From contig JAJXWO010000033.1 in the NCBI GenBank assembly GCA_021781535.1, forward strand, positions 1 through 36,230: a stretch of 36,230 nucleotides of DNA, written 5' to 3'. Positions within the stretch are counted from its first letter, which is position 1, and the number at the start of each line of letters is the position of its first letter. The notes beneath the pieces were generated by a model that made no database searches, had not been told where the DNA came from, and saw nothing but the letters and a program-made list of their open reading frames with translations. Below are positions 7,943-15,931 of the stretch, piece after piece. The position numbers and the translations under genes were made by a program. This DNA comes from Deltaproteobacteria bacterium (GTDB taxonomy: Bacteria > Desulfobacterota > Desulfuromonadia > Geobacterales > Pseudopelobacteraceae).

Positions 7943-10654
7943 ATGCAATTTTTTATTGACCCCTATTTTCCCGATACACTTGATGCCGTCGGAGATGCCG
8001 GTATGGCCGGCTTTGATGAAAAGAGGCCCCTGTATTTTTCCGGATGCAAAAATTTTCTGTCAAAGTATCGTGAAGAAATCAAACAACTTCATCACGGTGG
8101 TGCCACTGGAACTGAAGTAACTCACCTGCTCAGTGATATGATGGATGAATTACATAACAGACTTTTCCTTTCCATTGTGTACGATCTGGGTGGTGGGGAT
8201 TCCATGCTGGAGCATGTCTCGCTTGTGGCGGTGGGAGGCTACGGTCGAGGTGAACTGAACCCCTTTTCCGATATTGATATCATGTTTTTACATGACGGTA
8301 TCTTGCCAGCGGCGACTGTTGAGGATATTGCCCAGAAACTGCTCTATTTTCTGTGGGATATGCGGCTGGATGTCGGTTATTCAGTACGAAAAATTGCCGA
8401 TTGTGTCGAAATGGCCGCGGCAGATGCTACCGTCAAGACGGCGTTGATGGATGCCCGCTTTCTTTCCGGTAGCCGGCCACTATTTGCCATACTCACCAAG
8501 GTAATTTTTAGCCAGATTTTGCCGAAATCGAGTGACTCGTTCATTAAGGAAAAGATCGCTGATATGAAGAGTCGTCGTGAAAAGTATGGTTCAACGGTCT
8601 ATCTTCTGGAGCCAAACCTGAAAGAAGGTGAGGGAGGGCTCCGTGACTTGCAGACCGCTATCTGGGTGGCACGTGTCAAGTACAAGTTCCTTGATCTGCG
8701 TGAGTTGATTATCAAGGGTATCTTGGACGATGAAGAACTGGACGCCTATCACGCGGCCCTTGATTATCTCTGGCGAATTCGTAATGAGCTGCATTATTTC
8801 AACGGACGCAAAAATGACCAGTTGACCTTTGATGCCCAGGTACATTTGGCCGGTTTTCTGGGGTATCAGGGCAGCGGTCGTGTACTGGCGGTGGAAGATT
8901 TTATGAGGGACTACTACCGTCACGCCAACAAGGTCGAACATTTTACTTCCAGCCTTATTTCTCGCTGTATATGGCGAGATGAAGGGGCCTTGAAAATATT
9001 GGGTTATTTTGTGCGCCGGCCGGTCGGTGACGGGTGTTTTGTTCTTAAGGGAGAATTGATTGTCCCCGATGAGTCCATTGTTGAAAAAGATCCGGCCATC
9101 ATGATGAAGATGTTCGAGTTGGCACAAAAGCACGGGGTTGATTTCAACGTTCGAGTTAAGGGGATTATCAGAAGAAATCTTGCCCTGATTAATGATAAAT
9201 TCCGTCGGAGTCGCGAGGTAAATCAGTCATTCCTGAATATTCTGCGGTCTACCAAAGGCGTTGCTGCCACATTGCGCCTTATGCATCACCTGGAGTTTTT
9301 GAACCGCTATATCCCCGAACTCGAGCATATTTACTGCAAGGTTCAACACGACATGTATCATATTTACACGGTCGATATTCATACTCTCTTTGCTGTTGAA
9401 CAGACGGAAAAGATGCTGAGTGGCGAACTTAAAGAGACTATGCCGCTTCCCTGTGCAATTGCTTCCCAAATAGGGAAACCGGAATTATTACTTCTGGCGG
9501 TGCTTTTTCATGATATCGGAAAGGGTTCAGGGGGAGGGCACGCAGAGAAAGGTGCCGCCATGATTCCGACAATTGCCCGCAGGATGGGACTTTCCCGGGA
9601 GGGCAGCGAACGGCTGGAATTTCTCGTGCGTCAGCATCTGCAGTTTGCCCATATTTCACAGCGGCGCGATCTGAATGATGAAAAGATGATAGCTCAGTTT
9701 GCACGTCAGATGGGGACAAGTGAAAATCTCAAAATGCTTTATCTGCTTACGGTTGCAGATGTCCGCGCAGTCGGGTCGGATGTCTGGACGACCTGGAAGG
9801 CCTCGCTTTTTCAGGAATTATATGAAAAGGCCTTCACTATTCTTGATCGTGGTGGATTCCAGCTAGAGGCCAGCAGTGAACGAGTCACTGCAATGATTAA
9901 AAAAGTTTCCGATTTGTTGGAAAACGACTATCCGGTAGCGCTGATACGTCAAGAACTGAAAGCGATGCCAGTGCGATTGCTTCTTTCCAGTCCAGCCCCG
10001 TTAATCGCAGAGCAAGTTCGCCTGTTGCTGGGGTTGGAGCAGTCTGATATCCAGACGCGCCTTACCCATCAAAAAGAGAGCGGCAATTCCGAATATACTA
10101 TCTGCGCTTACGATATGCCGGCACTTTTTTCCCGGATTACCGGCGTCATGGCTGCTAACGGAATAAATATTCTGGGAGCGCAGATCAACACCAGCAAGAA
10201 CGGCAAAGTGTTGGATATACTGCAAGTTAATTCTCCTCAGGGGAATCTGGTCACCGATGTGGTACGCTGGGACAAGATAGAGCAGGATATGCGCCAGGCG
10301 ATCCACGGAGAGGTCCAGGTGTCAATGCTGGTTGCCAAGCGTAAACGTCCGACCTTGCTGACGGCACGCCCTGCACCACGATTTGCGACCAAGGTCGATA
10401 TCGATAACGAGGTGTCCGAAGAGTACACCGTTATCGATATCCTGACTCACGACAAGGTCGGGCTGTTGTATCTGATTACCAGCACACTGGCTGAAATGGG
10501 ACTGTATATCGGTGTCTCAAAGATTTCCACAAAAGTTGATCAGGTGGCCGACGTATTCTACGTACGCGATATTTTTGGCCAAAAAATCATTGATCCCGAT
10601 AAACTTGGAGAGATCTGCAGCAAGCTGATGAATGCGATTGACCAGTGGGTGTAA
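7943..10654 (+). CDS. glnD: Bifunctional uridylyltransferase / uridylyl-removing enzyme GlnD
   Basis: Senses glutamine and uridylylates or deuridylylates PII signal proteins, setting glutamine synthetase activity and nitrogen regulation. The 903 residues hold all four expected modules. The nucleotidyltransferase motif GGYGRGELNPFSDIDIM is at about 98-114. The HD hydrolase has HDIGK at H523. Two C-terminal ACT domains lie at about 716-790 and 828-903, with MPALFSRITGVMAANGINIL in the first. The start at 7943 has AAGGA 5 nt upstream; the earlier in-frame start at 7880 has none. Transcription is likely from the strong promoter at 7807-7835. No PII gene is in the window. Completeness of the ACT domains predicts normal glutamine control. 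Confidence 0.96.
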   Translation: MQFFIDPYFPDTLDAVGDAGMAGFDEKRPLYFSGCKNFLSKYREEIKQLHHGGATGTEVTHLLSDMMDELHNRLFLSIVYDLGGGDSMLEHVSLVAVGGYGRGELNPFSDIDIMFLHDGILPAATVEDIAQKLLYFLWDMRLDVGYSVRKIADCVEMAAADATVKTALMDARFLSGSRPLFAILTKVIFSQILPKSSDSFIKEKIADMKSRREKYGSTVYLLEPNLKEGEGGLRDLQTAIWVARVKYKFLDLRELIIKGILDDEELDAYHAALDYLWRIRNELHYFNGRKNDQLTFDAQVHLAGFLGYQGSGRVLAVEDFMRDYYRHANKVEHFTSSLISRCIWRDEGALKILGYFVRRPVGDGCFVLKGELIVPDESIVEKDPAIMMKMFELAQKHGVDFNVRVKGIIRRNLALINDKFRRSREVNQSFLNILRSTKGVAATLRLMHHLEFLNRYIPELEHIYCKVQHDMYHIYTVDIHTLFAVEQTEKMLSGELKETMPLPCAIASQIGKPELLLLAVLFHDIGKGSGGGHAEKGAAMIPTIARRMGLSREGSERLEFLVRQHLQFAHISQRRDLNDEKMIAQFARQMGTSENLKMLYLLTVADVRAVGSDVWTTWKASLFQELYEKAFTILDRGGFQLEASSERVTAMIKKVSDLLENDYPVALIRQELKAMPVRLLLSSPAPLIAEQVRLLLGLEQSDIQTRLTHQKESGNSEYTICAYDMPALFSRITGVMAANGINILGAQINTSKNGKVLDILQVNSPQGNLVTDVVRWDKIEQDMRQAIHGEVQVSMLVAKRKRPTLLTARPAPRFATKVDIDNEVSEEYTVIDILTHDKVGLLYLITSTLAEMGLYIGVSKISTKVDQVADVFYVRDIFGQKIIDPDKLGEICSKLMNAIDQWV

Positions 10655-10768
10655 AAGTTACTTTTTGAATTTGAGTTCTGAAGAGTAACGTTTTGAAAGA
10701 GTTTATAAAAATTATGTCACAGTCCGGGAAAACAGCACTTGACTTGGCGTACCTGTCATTAAAACATG

Positions 10769-10810
10769 TTGACATGCATGATTCTGAATGTTATTTTGTG
10801 CATATACACA
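10769..10810 (+). promoter_or_regulatory. Promoter and symmetric elements upstream of the NifX-like gene
   Basis: TTGACA (10769-10774), 17 bp, then an extended -10 TG-T-TATTTT (10789-10797). The -35 is overlapped by CATGT-TG-ACATG (10765-10776), and the predicted start site by TGTG-CATATA-CACA (10797-10810). Both are short dyads that could be operators for the DUF134 regulator encoded in the same operon; the link is inference. Confidence 0.6.
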
Positions 10811-10831
10811 ATATTAAAGGGGAGGTTTACA

Positions 10832-11212
10832 ATGAAAGTATGTTTTCCTGTTTTGGAGAATCAAGGATTGGAGAGTCAGGTTTATGGTCATTTCGGCTCA
10901 GCGCCGGAGTTTATCGTTGTTGATATGAACACAAGCGAGCTTGTGTCAATCAACAACAGCGACCAGATTCATGAACATGGAGCCTGCAATCCGGTCGCAG
11001 GGCTTGGTGGCCATGAGGTGGATGCAATTGTGGTTGGCGGAATTGGTGGCGGGGCGTTACATAAGCTCAATAACGCAGGGATACGTGCATTTCAAGCCCA
11101 GGGAGGGACTGTTGCTGAAAATATTTCACTCTTTCGAGCAAATGGACTGCCGGAATATCTGCCGGGGCATACCTGCGGTGGCCATAGTCACAGCAACGGA
11201 TGCTCGCACTAA
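10832..11212 (+). CDS. NifX/NifB-type dinitrogenase iron-molybdenum cofactor family protein
   Basis: A 126-residue single-domain member of the Nitro_FeMo-Co (NifX/NifY/VnfX) fold. It shows the MKVCFPVLENQGLESQVYGHFGSAPEF opening region and the VDAIVVGGIGGGAL core. The family binds Fe-S/Mo-type clusters or their precursors. Stand-alone copies like this one also occur in organisms without any nearby nif genes, where their role is unclear. The C-terminus adds a Cys/His-rich tail (GHTCGGHSHSNGCSH) that looks like a metal ligand set. GGGGAGG 7 nt before the ATG fixes the start. It is followed after 3 nt by a DUF134 regulator, so the two are certainly co-transcribed. A nitrogenase role cannot be claimed from this window. 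Confidence 0.87.
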   Translation: MKVCFPVLENQGLESQVYGHFGSAPEFIVVDMNTSELVSINNSDQIHEHGACNPVAGLGGHEVDAIVVGGIGGGALHKLNNAGIRAFQAQGGTVAENISLFRANGLPEYLPGHTCGGHSHSNGCSH

Positions 11213-11215
11213 CCT

Positions 11216-11542
11216 ATGCCGCGGCCACGTAAACCGAGAAATTGCCTCTGCCCGCATCGAGTCGGATGTACAACGCTCTTTAAGCCAGCGGGAACGCCAC
11301 TCAAGGATTTGGAAATAATTCAGCTTGCGCATGATGAGCTGGAAGCGCTTCATTTGTGCGATGGCGAGGGAAAGACACAAGAGGAGGCAGGGGTGTGTAT
11401 GGGCGTTTCACGAGGAACAGTTCAACGCTCTCTGGCCGATGCCCGTCGCAAGGTGGCCACTGCTCTTGTTGGTCATAAGGCGCTGGCAATTTCCGGTGTC
11501 ATGAACGACGAAGGTGAATACAATAATTCGGAAGAAGTGTAG
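11216..11542 (+). CDS. DUF134 family helix-turn-helix protein
   Basis: A 108-residue DUF134 protein, with MPRPRKPR at the start, the DELEALHLCDGEGKTQEEAG segment and a helix-turn-helix (MGVSRGTVQRSLADARRKVA, about 62-81). The family is predicted to bind DNA and often sits beside NifX-like genes. Here the basic N-terminus is followed by three cysteines (C10, C12, C18), which could let it sense metal, redox or Fe-S status; that is inference. It starts 3 nt after the NifX-like stop and probably relies on coupled translation, since there is little SD. Its likely targets are the dyads at its own operon promoter (10765-10810). Confidence 0.85.
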   Translation: MPRPRKPRNCLCPHRVGCTTLFKPAGTPLKDLEIIQLAHDELEALHLCDGEGKTQEEAGVCMGVSRGTVQRSLADARRKVATALVGHKALAISGVMNDEGEYNNSEEV

Positions 11543-11559
11543 CAATGTAAGACGAACTA

Positions 11560-11621
11560 CGGCCACAAATGTACGGACGTCGCTAATGAAGCAAAAGCGT
11601 CAGTCCATACATTCGTGGCCG
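11560..11621. repeat. Long imperfect inverted repeat (19-bp arms) before the scaffold gene
   Basis: Arms at 11560-11578 and 11603-11621 match at 17 of 19 positions. The 24-nt loop contains an inner CGCT/AGCG pair. Both mismatches are A-C type in plus-strand RNA but become G-U pairs in minus-strand RNA, giving a continuous 19-bp helix there. It fills most of the 113-bp gap between the DUF134 gene and the scaffold gene. There is no T-tract on either side. Confidence 0.75.
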
Positions 11622-11655
11622 GGTTGTATGGAAATGGTACGAAAGGACCCGCACA

Positions 11656-12054
11656 ATGAGTAACTATTATACGGCAAAAGTAATTGACCATTTTAATAAC
11701 CCACGCAATATCGGTTCTATTGAGGATGCCAATGTTGTTGTCCAGGCGGGCGACCCTGGCTGCGGAGATGCTCTTGTCTTTTTTATTAAGATTGAGAATG
11801 ATATTATTCACGACATCAAGTTTCTTATTAAAGGGTGCGGTGCAGCAATAGCGACATCTTCGATTGCGACTGAACTGGTTATGGGTAGGACTCTTGAGGA
11901 AGTCCTGAGTATTGACGACAACAAAATAGCTGCAGCACTGGATGGTCTCCCGGAAGAGAAGATGCATTGCTCCAATATGGCTGCCTCTGCCTTGCATGCT
12001 GCTGTACAGCAGTACCGCGCAACTATTGCAGGCGAAACTCCGCCGGTAGGATAA
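11656..12054 (+). CDS. NifU N-terminal / IscU-like Fe-S cluster scaffold protein
   Basis: A 132-residue scaffold of the IscU/NifU-N family, which accepts sulfur and iron to assemble Fe-S clusters before transfer to apo-proteins. The three cluster cysteines are present: C36 in GDPGCGD with the neighbouring D38, C61 in KGCGAAIATSS, and C105 in MHCSNMAASALHAAV. The opening HFNNPRNIGSIED is typical. The LPPVK chaperone-recognition motif of classical IscU is replaced by LPEEK, so HscA dependence is doubtful and it is closer to NifU-N types. No cysteine desulfurase (NifS/IscS) lies beside it. AAAGGA 9 nt upstream supports the start. It may be co-expressed with the NifX-like/DUF134 pair or separated from it by the repeat at 11560-11621. 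Confidence 0.88.
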   Translation: MSNYYTAKVIDHFNNPRNIGSIEDANVVVQAGDPGCGDALVFFIKIENDIIHDIKFLIKGCGAAIATSSIATELVMGRTLEEVLSIDDNKIAAALDGLPEEKMHCSNMAASALHAAVQQYRATIAGETPPVG

Positions 12055-12110
12055 GCATGCCGTGGTCGGCAGCGACTATTATCTTTCCTGTGCCATAAAA
12101 GGCGGCCCCA

Positions 12111-12998
12111 TTGAACGACTACCTCGATCTTTTCATATCCTATCTTGCCGCAGAAAAAGGGCTCTCAGCCAACACCGGGAGTGCGTACAGCCACGATCTT
12201 GCCCGCTATCTGGATTTTCTTGAAAAAGCGGGACGGAATAACCTGTCAGATATTGGTCCGTCAGATATTGCCGCTTTTATGGTTTCCCTGCAGAAGCAGG
12301 AGATCGGTCCGCGTAGCCGAGCACGGTGCCTGTCTGCCATTCGCATGTTCCATAAATTTCTGATGATCGAAAATTACGCCGACAGCAATCCGGCCACAAT
12401 AATAGAAGCCCCGCGCACGCTGCAGAAACTGCCGCAGTTTCTGGATTGCCGCGAAGTTGATGCTTTGTTTGGCGCCTGCCAGGGGGGGCGCGGCGAGGAT
12501 CTGCGCGATCACGCCATGCTGGAGCTTCTTTATGCCACTGGCCTGAGGGTTTCAGAGCTGGTTAATCTCAAACTGCGCGAAATCAATCTTGATTCCGGCT
12601 ATCTGATGACGGTGGGAAAGGGCAACAAGGAACGTCTGGTGCCGGTCGGTGAATCAGCCCGCATGCGGGTAGCAGCCTATCTCGACACGGTTCGGCTGAA
12701 ACTTGACCCTCAACGGCAGAATCCATACTTGTTTCTCTCCCGCCTCGGTGGAGCTATGAGTCGCCAGGCTTTCTGGAATATCGTCAAGAAAAGGACACAG
12801 CTGGCGGTAATTCGAAAAAATATCTCACCACACACCCTGCGGCATTCTTTTGCCACTCATCTGCTGGAAAACGGTGCAGATCTGCGCAGTGTACAGATTA
12901 TGCTGGGGCACGCAGACCTTTCCAGTACCCAAATCTATACTCATGTCACCCGCGAGCGCCTTAAACTCCTCCATCAGAAGATTCATCCCCGCGGATAA
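12111..12998 (+). CDS. xerD: Site-specific tyrosine recombinase XerD
   Basis: Resolves chromosome dimers at dif with XerC and FtsK. The 295 residues carry the complete catalytic set: R146 (ATGLRVSEL), K170 (VGKGNKERLVP), H241 and R244 (SPHTLRHSFATHLL), H267 (LGHADLSSTQIYTHV) and nucleophile Y276. The core-binding N-domain starts with the usual YLAAEKGLSANT, and the protein ends LHQKIHPRG, very close to the XerD C-terminus. It looks like a housekeeping Xer protein, not a phage integrase: no attachment site or cargo is nearby. The start is a TTG at 12111 with only a weak AAAGGCGG upstream, but it gives the right N-terminal length. It follows the scaffold gene by 56 bp and could be in the same transcript. 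Confidence 0.93.
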   Translation: MNDYLDLFISYLAAEKGLSANTGSAYSHDLARYLDFLEKAGRNNLSDIGPSDIAAFMVSLQKQEIGPRSRARCLSAIRMFHKFLMIENYADSNPATIIEAPRTLQKLPQFLDCREVDALFGACQGGRGEDLRDHAMLELLYATGLRVSELVNLKLREINLDSGYLMTVGKGNKERLVPVGESARMRVAAYLDTVRLKLDPQRQNPYLFLSRLGGAMSRQAFWNIVKKRTQLAVIRKNISPHTLRHSFATHLLENGADLRSVQIMLGHADLSSTQIYTHVTRERLKLLHQKIHPRG

Positions 12999-13036
12999 GG
13001 TGCTGATCGTTCCTCCCGTTGCTTCGCGTAGTTTTA

Positions 13037-13065
13037 TTGACACTTCTGTGTAATCAGATTAAAAT
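13037..13065 (+). promoter_or_regulatory. Sigma-70 promoter of the pgpH-ybeY-dgkA operon
   Basis: Consensus TTGACA (13037-13042), 17-bp spacer, TAAAAT (13060-13065). It lies about 90-120 nt upstream of the possible pgpH starts and just after the xerD stop. Confidence 0.75.
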
Positions 13066-13158
13066 CCAAAAATTGTAGTAAATGGCTTAAATCCAACACA
13101 TCCAGTGGCGCATGTCTTTATGTCCGAACAATACGGCAGTAAGAAGGAACAGTATACA

Positions 13159-15561
13159 GTGACATATTTGAGTCAGCTCGGTACGAATCTGCTTGATTCT
13201 CTTGTCAAGAGGTTTTCCAATCCCGAGACTGCCCGCCGCAACCGGTTTATTCTGCTCATCTCTACCGCTCTGTTACTGACATTTACCATTCTTCCCAATC
13301 AACATATTTCTGATCTTACTTATAAAGTAGGCGATATTGCCACATCCGATATTCGTGTAACGCAGGATCTACTGGTAGAAGACAAGGCATTGACGGAACA
13401 GCGCCGCAAAGATGCCGCTAAAAATGCTCCGGTTGTTTATAATTTGAACAATCAGGTGTCAAGTACCATTACTGACAAACTACAGCAGACCATTGCGGCT
13501 GTTAACACGGGCCGCAATGAAAGACCGGAGAAAAGCATTTCCCAGTGGCGTGCACAGTTGACGCCGTTGCTGGATACAGATCTGAGTGAGGCTGAAATTA
13601 TGGCGCTTACACGGATCAAATCGGGTAAGAACTTTCTGGCAAGTGCAGCAGAATTGTTGAATGAGCTCTATCAACGAAAAATAGTTCTGGATGGAAAGGT
13701 CTTTCAGACTGATACCCGTCGCGGGCTTGAAATAACTGATAACAATGGTCATCCACTCGGGGGGGGGGACATCTCCTTTACTGTTACAGATATAGGTGAG
13801 GCTCGCCGGATTGTTAACTCCTGGCGTTTCAAGGGGGTGGGGTCCCCATCTGATAACGCCCGCATTTCGGCAGTTATTGCCAAAATACTGCTTCCCAACC
13901 TCTTCTATAACCGCGAGGCATCTGAAGTCCGTGCCCGCACTGCCATGGAGACGGTGCGGCCAGTGCTTTTTAAACTGCAGAAGGGGGAGATGGTTGTACG
14001 GGTCGGCGAACGCATAACTCCCGAAGAGTCCCACAAGCTTGAGGCAATCTTCGGCAACCAGCTCAGCGGTAGTATCCTTTTTACGGCGCTTGGAACCTTT
14101 GCGCTGATTCTGGTGCTGTTTTATTTTCCATACCGGTTCGCCTGCAAAAACATTCGAAAGTTCAATCCGACCAATAAAGATATCCTTATAATCTCTCTTT
14201 TGATCACTCTCAGCTTTATCTGCTTCAAGACTGCACTACTGATTACCCACAACATTGGTTCGGTGTTTCCCTCCATTGATGTGTCGAGCTACTACTACCT
14301 GTTCCCGTTTGCCGCAGGTGCGATGATAGTCCGGATTTTTATAAACTCCGAAGTTGCCCTGGTCTATTGTGCTATTCTGGCCCCGATGCTTGGAATCATG
14401 TTTGAGAATAACATGCAGATAGTAATCTACTCATTACTGGGGAGTATTGTCGGTGCTCATGGTGTTCGACATTGCACTCGCCGCGGTACGGTCTACGCTG
14501 CCGGATTTAAGATTTCTATCGTCAATCTGGCTTTGGCGCTATCATTCCAGACTTTAAACAATGCCATATTCACAACACAAACTCTGTACATAGCCCTTTT
14601 TGCCATTCTTAGCGGTTTTATCAGCGCAGGATTTGTATCGAGCTTTATTCCGCTTATTGAAACACTTTTTCAGTATACAACCGATATCAAGCTGCTTGAG
14701 CTTGCCAACCTCAACTCTCCGGTACTTCGGGAGCTGATGGTCAAGGCTCCCGGTACCTATCACCACAGCGTTATTGTTGGTAATCTGGGCGAAGTGGCTG
14801 CTGAGTCCATCGGTGCTAATCCCTTGCTGGCAAGGGTTGCAGCCTATTATCACGATATTGGCAAGGTCTCGAAGCCACTTTATTTTATCGAAAATCAGGC
14901 TGGTGAAGAAAATCGCCATGATAAACTTGCACCCAGTATGAGTGCTCTGATTCTGATTTCACATATCAAGGAAGGCGCTGAACTGGCCCGCGAAAACAGG
15001 TTGGGGCAGCCAATTATTGATATTCTCCGGCAGCACCACGGCACCGCTTTAATAAAGTTTTTTTACGAGCGGGCCAAAAGTCAGGCTACCGCCGTCGGGC
15101 AGACTGTTGAGGAAAAAGATTTCCGCTATCCCGGTCCGAAGCCGCAGACGCGCGAAGCCGGGATCGTTATGCTTGCAGACTGTGTCGAAGCAGCCTCGCG
15201 TACCCTCGTTAACCCGACGCCAGACCGCATTCAGGGATTAGTTCAGAAACTGATCAATAACGTTTTTGTCGATGGTCAACTGGATGAATGTGAATTGACC
15301 CTGAAAAATCTGCACGAAATTGCCAGGAGTTTTACCGCTATTCTGAACGGTATCTTTCATCATCGGGTTGATTACCCCGAACCTGCTTACAAAGGGGGAG
15401 ACCGTTTTAAAAAGGCGGAAGTACGTGATCTCTCAAAAATGGAACATGGAGTAGAACCGCATGTTGATACTGTTGAACAATCGTCAGAGACGCCACCAAT
15501 TCAAGGCTCAGCTCCTCAAAAAGGCCGCGGTGAGAATCTTAAGCGCCTTGGGATGTCCTGA
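13159..15561 (+). CDS. pgpH: 7TM-HD phosphohydrolase, PgpH type (predicted c-di-AMP phosphodiesterase)
   Basis: Integral membrane protein of the 7TMR-HDED/HD architecture. PgpH members hydrolyse cyclic di-AMP. The order is: one N-terminal membrane helix (RFILLISTALLLTFTIL), a large extracytoplasmic domain, a cluster of membrane helices about 300-500, then a cytoplasmic HD domain with HHSVIVGNLGE and YHDIGKVSKP near residues 535-575. The start is uncertain. I prefer GTG 13159 (AAGGA 10 nt upstream, 800 aa); an in-frame ATG at 13120 and GTG at 13105 lack an SD. A run of ten G encodes Gly-Gly-Gly at residues 201-203. The 3' end overlaps ybeY by 101 nt. The order pgpH-ybeY-dgkA matches Bacillus subtilis yqfF-yqfG-dgkA. 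The substrate is inferred from family and context. Confidence 0.9.
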   Translation: MTYLSQLGTNLLDSLVKRFSNPETARRNRFILLISTALLLTFTILPNQHISDLTYKVGDIATSDIRVTQDLLVEDKALTEQRRKDAAKNAPVVYNLNNQVSSTITDKLQQTIAAVNTGRNERPEKSISQWRAQLTPLLDTDLSEAEIMALTRIKSGKNFLASAAELLNELYQRKIVLDGKVFQTDTRRGLEITDNNGHPLGGGDISFTVTDIGEARRIVNSWRFKGVGSPSDNARISAVIAKILLPNLFYNREASEVRARTAMETVRPVLFKLQKGEMVVRVGERITPEESHKLEAIFGNQLSGSILFTALGTFALILVLFYFPYRFACKNIRKFNPTNKDILIISLLITLSFICFKTALLITHNIGSVFPSIDVSSYYYLFPFAAGAMIVRIFINSEVALVYCAILAPMLGIMFENNMQIVIYSLLGSIVGAHGVRHCTRRGTVYAAGFKISIVNLALALSFQTLNNAIFTTQTLYIALFAILSGFISAGFVSSFIPLIETLFQYTTDIKLLELANLNSPVLRELMVKAPGTYHHSVIVGNLGEVAAESIGANPLLARVAAYYHDIGKVSKPLYFIENQAGEENRHDKLAPSMSALILISHIKEGAELARENRLGQPIIDILRQHHGTALIKFFYERAKSQATAVGQTVEEKDFRYPGPKPQTREAGIVMLADCVEAASRTLVNPTPDRIQGLVQKLINNVFVDGQLDECELTLKNLHEIARSFTAILNGIFHHRVDYPEPAYKGGDRFKKAEVRDLSKMEHGVEPHVDTVEQSSETPPIQGSAPQKGRGENLKRLGMS
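13759..13768. repeat. G10 homopolymer inside pgpH
   Basis: Ten consecutive G, in frame as GGG GGG GGG G(AC), in the extracytoplasmic domain of PgpH. The frame is intact here; a one-base slip would truncate the protein before its membrane and HD parts. Confidence 0.9.
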
Positions 15562-15931
15562 AGGAACAGAGCTTTCTGTTTCAGTTGTGGGTGACCGCTC
15601 GATCCGGATTATTAATAGGGAGTATCTTGCCAAGGATCGTCCGACCAATGTAATTTCATTCTCACTGCAGGAAGGTGACTGCGGAGGAGTAAATCCTCAT
15701 GCACTGGGTGATGTGATAATCTCGGCCGATACTGCAGCCCGTGAGGCGGAAGAGGGTGGAATGGAGTTCTTTGAGCGTCTGTCGTTTCTGTTGTTGCACG
15801 GGATACTGCATCTGTGCGGCTATGATCATGAGCGAAGCGGTGAGGCGGAAGCACAAAAAATGCAACAGAAGGAGCAGCAGCTATTCAGAATTCTGAAGAA
15901 GGAAGGGTTGTTAAACCCGAACGGTTTATAG
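15461..15931 (+). CDS. ybeY: Endoribonuclease YbeY (rRNA maturation factor)
   Basis: Single-strand-specific metallo-endoribonuclease acting in 16S rRNA 3'-end maturation and ribosome quality control. The 156 residues include the conserved NRQRR near the start, the RPTNVISF block and the zinc motif HX3HX5H (HGILHLCGYDHE). The ATG at 15461 gives the full conserved N-terminus and has GGAG 10 nt upstream. This places the first 101 nt inside the end of pgpH, so translation is probably coupled. Near its 3' end an SD-like AAGGAAGGG (15899-15907) is followed by GTTAAAC (15910-15916), read as ..TTG TTA AAC.. in this frame. The -1 frame from there is the dgkA frame. The family call is certain. Confidence 0.95.
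   Translation: MLILLNNRQRRHQFKAQLLKKAAVRILSALGCPEGTELSVSVVGDRSIRIINREYLAKDRPTNVISFSLQEGDCGGVNPHALGDVIISADTAAREAEEGGMEFFERLSFLLLHGILHLCGYDHERSGEAEAQKMQQKEQQLFRILKKEGLLNPNGL

Noticed and set aside
10657..10694. GTTACT...AGTAAC repeat after glnD as a terminator
   Set aside because: Only 6 bp, AT-rich, with a 21-nt loop and four T; too weak to support.
10693..10923. Open frame before the NifX-like gene
   Set aside because: It runs through the promoter and SD of the NifX-like gene and overlaps its start in another frame, with no conserved motif.
10832..11212. NifX-like gene as proof of nitrogen fixation
   Set aside because: Stand-alone members occur in non-fixing bacteria, and no nifHDK or other nif gene is in the window.
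11557..11997. Antisense open frame (146 codons) opposite the IscU-like gene
   Set aside because: Shadow of a confident gene; it ends inside the inverted repeat and has no SD or family signature.
12111..12998. Tyrosine recombinase as a sign of an integrated element
   Set aside because: It matches housekeeping XerD in length, motifs and C-terminus, and there are no att repeats, tRNA or cargo genes nearby.
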